From: an uncultured Pseudomonadales bacterium | GTDB taxonomy: Bacteria; Pseudomonadota; Gammaproteobacteria; Pseudomonadales; Cellvibrionaceae | Assembly: GCA_947487765.1 (NCBI GenBank) | Contig: CANKXO010000006.1 | Coordinates: 62,001 to 126,000 of the forward strand | DNA: 64,000 nucleotides | Reading direction: 5' to 3' | In this document: piece by piece, positions 62,775 through 64,000 of the stretch | Layout: each line of letters begins with the position of its first letter | How positions within the stretch are numbered: the first letter of the stretch is position 1 | Made by a program: the position numbers and the translations under genes | The notes under the pieces: model-generated | Told to the model about the DNA's origin: nothing | The model's input: only the letters and a program-made list of their open reading frames with translations | Database searches by the model: none

Positions 62775-63674
62775 CTAATTCATTGACTTGCAGCACTCTA
62801 TAATTTGTTGGCGTAACCATTGGTGAGCCAAGTCTTTTTGATAACGCTTATGCCACGCTAGGTGTAGTGTAAAATTACCAAAATCTTGCGGTGTTTGAAC
62901 GATTTTAAGTGGGTTATTTTTAGCAAAAAGCTCACAGATTCGCTTGGGTAAGGTGACGATATAGTCCGTATTTTCAATGAGCCCAAGTGCGGCATGAAAA
63001 TGTATCACGCTACAGGCAATATCCCGTTTAATCTTCTTTTCTTTGAGCATATGCCCAATCCCTGTTTTTAACTGGTGATTAGGTTTCACAATGATATGTT
63101 GAAGTGTTTCAAATTGCTTGAGAGACACCTTGTTTTTTATTGTTGGGTGTTTTTTGCAAACGACACAGGCGAGTTTGTCTGAAATGGCATCTCTTAGGAT
63201 AATATTGTCGGGCGGTGTATGGAGAACGCCAAAGGCAAAATCAGTATGGCTACTCATCATGCCTAAATCAGCAATGTCTTGCGTAAATGCAGAGATTTTT
63301 ATTTTAATAAAAGGGGCATGCCGTCTAATCCGTTCGAGCAGAGGGGGTAATATAATATATTGAAAATAATCATTAGCCGCTATGTCGAATGTTCTATGCT
63401 CTTTACTTGAGTCGAATGTTTGCTCACCTTCCACAATTCCATCAAGGTCATTAATTGCTCTTTCCAGTGTAGGGTGGATTTCTATCGCTTTGTTGGTTGG
63501 TGACATGCCGGATTTGTCGCGGATAAAGAGGGGGTCATTAAACAGTATGCGTAAGCGTGAAAGCATGGCACTCATCGCTGGCTGGCTGATGCTTATTCGT
63601 TCAGCTGCCCGAGTAACATTTTGCTCTTTATACAAAGCATCAAAAGCTCGCAAGAGGTTGAGGTCGTAGCGCAT
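62775..63674 (-). CDS. LysR-family transcriptional regulator, second copy
   Basis: The 299-residue product has LLRAFDALYKEQNVTRAAER, PAMSAMLSRLRILFNDPLFI and a C-terminal effector domain (RTFDIAANDYFQYIILPPLL). The start resembles the NodD/LeuO-like class (ARLRILFNDPLF style). It converges with the first LysR gene across 17 bp, and is divergent from the monooxygenase-like gene at 63821, which is its probable target. Confidence 0.93.
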   Translation of the reverse strand: MRYDLNLLRAFDALYKEQNVTRAAERISISQPAMSAMLSRLRILFNDPLFIRDKSGMSPTNKAIEIHPTLERAINDLDGIVEGEQTFDSSKEHRTFDIAANDYFQYIILPPLLERIRRHAPFIKIKISAFTQDIADLGMMSSHTDFAFGVLHTPPDNIILRDAISDKLACVVCKKHPTIKNKVSLKQFETLQHIIVKPNHQLKTGIGHMLKEKKIKRDIACSVIHFHAALGLIENTDYIVTLPKRICELFAKNNPLKIVQTPQDFGNFTLHLAWHKRYQKDLAHQWLRQQIIECCKSMN

Positions 63675-63715
63675 TAATTTCCTTGCTGGTTATTCAGCTA
63701 TTATCCAAATAATGT

Positions 63716-63732
63716 ATAGAAATTATATCTAT
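63716..63732. promoter_or_regulatory. Possible LysR operator
   Basis: ATAGA and TCTAT, 5-bp arms, lie seven bases apart in the gap between the LysR gene and the monooxygenase-like gene. The gap is A/T-rich, so chance symmetry is likely to arise. Confidence 0.25.
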
Positions 63733-63820
63733 TATTGATTTTAAGTATATAGATATATGGCTCTATAATCCCTCGGTCTTTTAAAAATATAACGTTATTA
63801 AACAGCTTGGGAGCGATTTA

Positions 63821-64000
63821 ATGGAAGCAAATGTCATTATTACATTTACCGTAAAAGAGAGTATGTTAGAAAAGTTTACAAAAATTCTGGAATCAGTAAA
63901 GCATGATTTGCCAGCGGTACAGGGCTGCAATAGTGTTCAAATATTTAATAATAAGGACAATAGAAATATTTTTACACTAGTAGAAAGTTGGGAGTCTGAA
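63821..64000 (+). CDS. Antibiotic-biosynthesis-monooxygenase-like protein, 3' end outside window
   Basis: The ATG follows GGGAG by seven bases, and 60 codons are visible before the window ends. The start resembles small dimeric ferredoxin-like ABM proteins: ANVIITFTVKESMLEKFTKI, a helix ESVKHDLPAVQGC, and the strands SVQIFNNKDNRNIF and TLVESW. Such enzymes oxidise quinols or aromatic compounds or degrade heme. The adjacent divergent LysR gene may control it. Confidence 0.75.
   Translation, partial: MEANVIITFTVKESMLEKFTKILESVKHDLPAVQGCNSVQIFNNKDNRNIFTLVESWESE

Overview
The window looks like a chromosomal segment of a ubiquinone-using, moderately AT-rich gammaproteobacterium, probably a marine relative of the Cellvibrionales/Spongiibacteraceae and distantly of Pseudomonas. 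The reasons are two Pseudomonas-like gene blocks, trp genes-vfr-osmC-coq7 and aroQ-accB-accC-prmA-dusB-fis-purH-purD, together with single-copy orn, rsgA and queG. Genus cannot be settled from the sequence alone. I see no rRNA, tRNA or CRISPR array.

Layout. 1-2.1 kb: an orphan type VI secretion tube gene (Hcp) with a cargo-like gene cut by the window edge, an unrecognised gene, and a candidate small RNA with its own promoter and terminator. 2.2-5.6 kb: housekeeping genes (rsgA, orn, a DUF1304 membrane protein, queG). 5.8-20 kb: an accessory island led by a 2499-residue exported SpvB/VCBS/RHS polymorphic toxin whose tip carries a PD-(D/E)xK nuclease-like motif, followed by two candidate immunity genes. 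After these comes a patchwork built around a REP-associated tyrosine transposase (one intact copy, one frameshifted and truncated, one 5' stub), at least six copies of its hairpin repeat, two GNAT-like gene modules (one broken by an in-frame TGA) plus a third GNAT scrap, small charged overlapping ORFs, small membrane proteins and two small secreted proteins.

20-26.8 kb: a methyltransferase, a lipoprotein, a CDF cation transporter, a TPR protein, a DUF3530 protein, rpe and gph. 26.8-31.1 kb: trpE, trpG, trpD and trpC, preceded by a 13-codon leader peptide with two Trp codons and pairing sequences that suggest transcription attenuation. 31.1-34.6 kb: a Vfr/CRP-type regulator, an OsmC-like protein, coq7 and purD. 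34.7-42.8 kb: a long minus-strand run, aroQ>accB>accC>prmA>(DUF3426 protein)>dusB>fis>purH>purD, linking dehydroquinate, fatty-acid, translation-modification, nucleoid and purine functions.

43-64 kb: dsbD, a TPR-like protein, a fructosamine-kinase/SbmA pair, sodB, a GbsR/MarR regulator with a short-Q-loop cytochrome bd (cyanide-insensitive type) oxidase, yigZ, a geranylgeranyl-reductase-type flavoprotein, an RstA/RstB-like two-component system, two divergent lipoproteins (an alpha/beta hydrolase and an S41-peptidase/beta-lactamase fusion), a DJ-1/PfpI protein divergent from a LysR regulator, and a second LysR gene divergent from a partial antibiotic-biosynthesis-monooxygenase-like gene.

Most interesting parts: the Rhs toxin with its immunity and REP-shuffled tail, the GNAT modules, the trp leader, the Hcp-cargo pair and the S41/S12 fusion lipoprotein.
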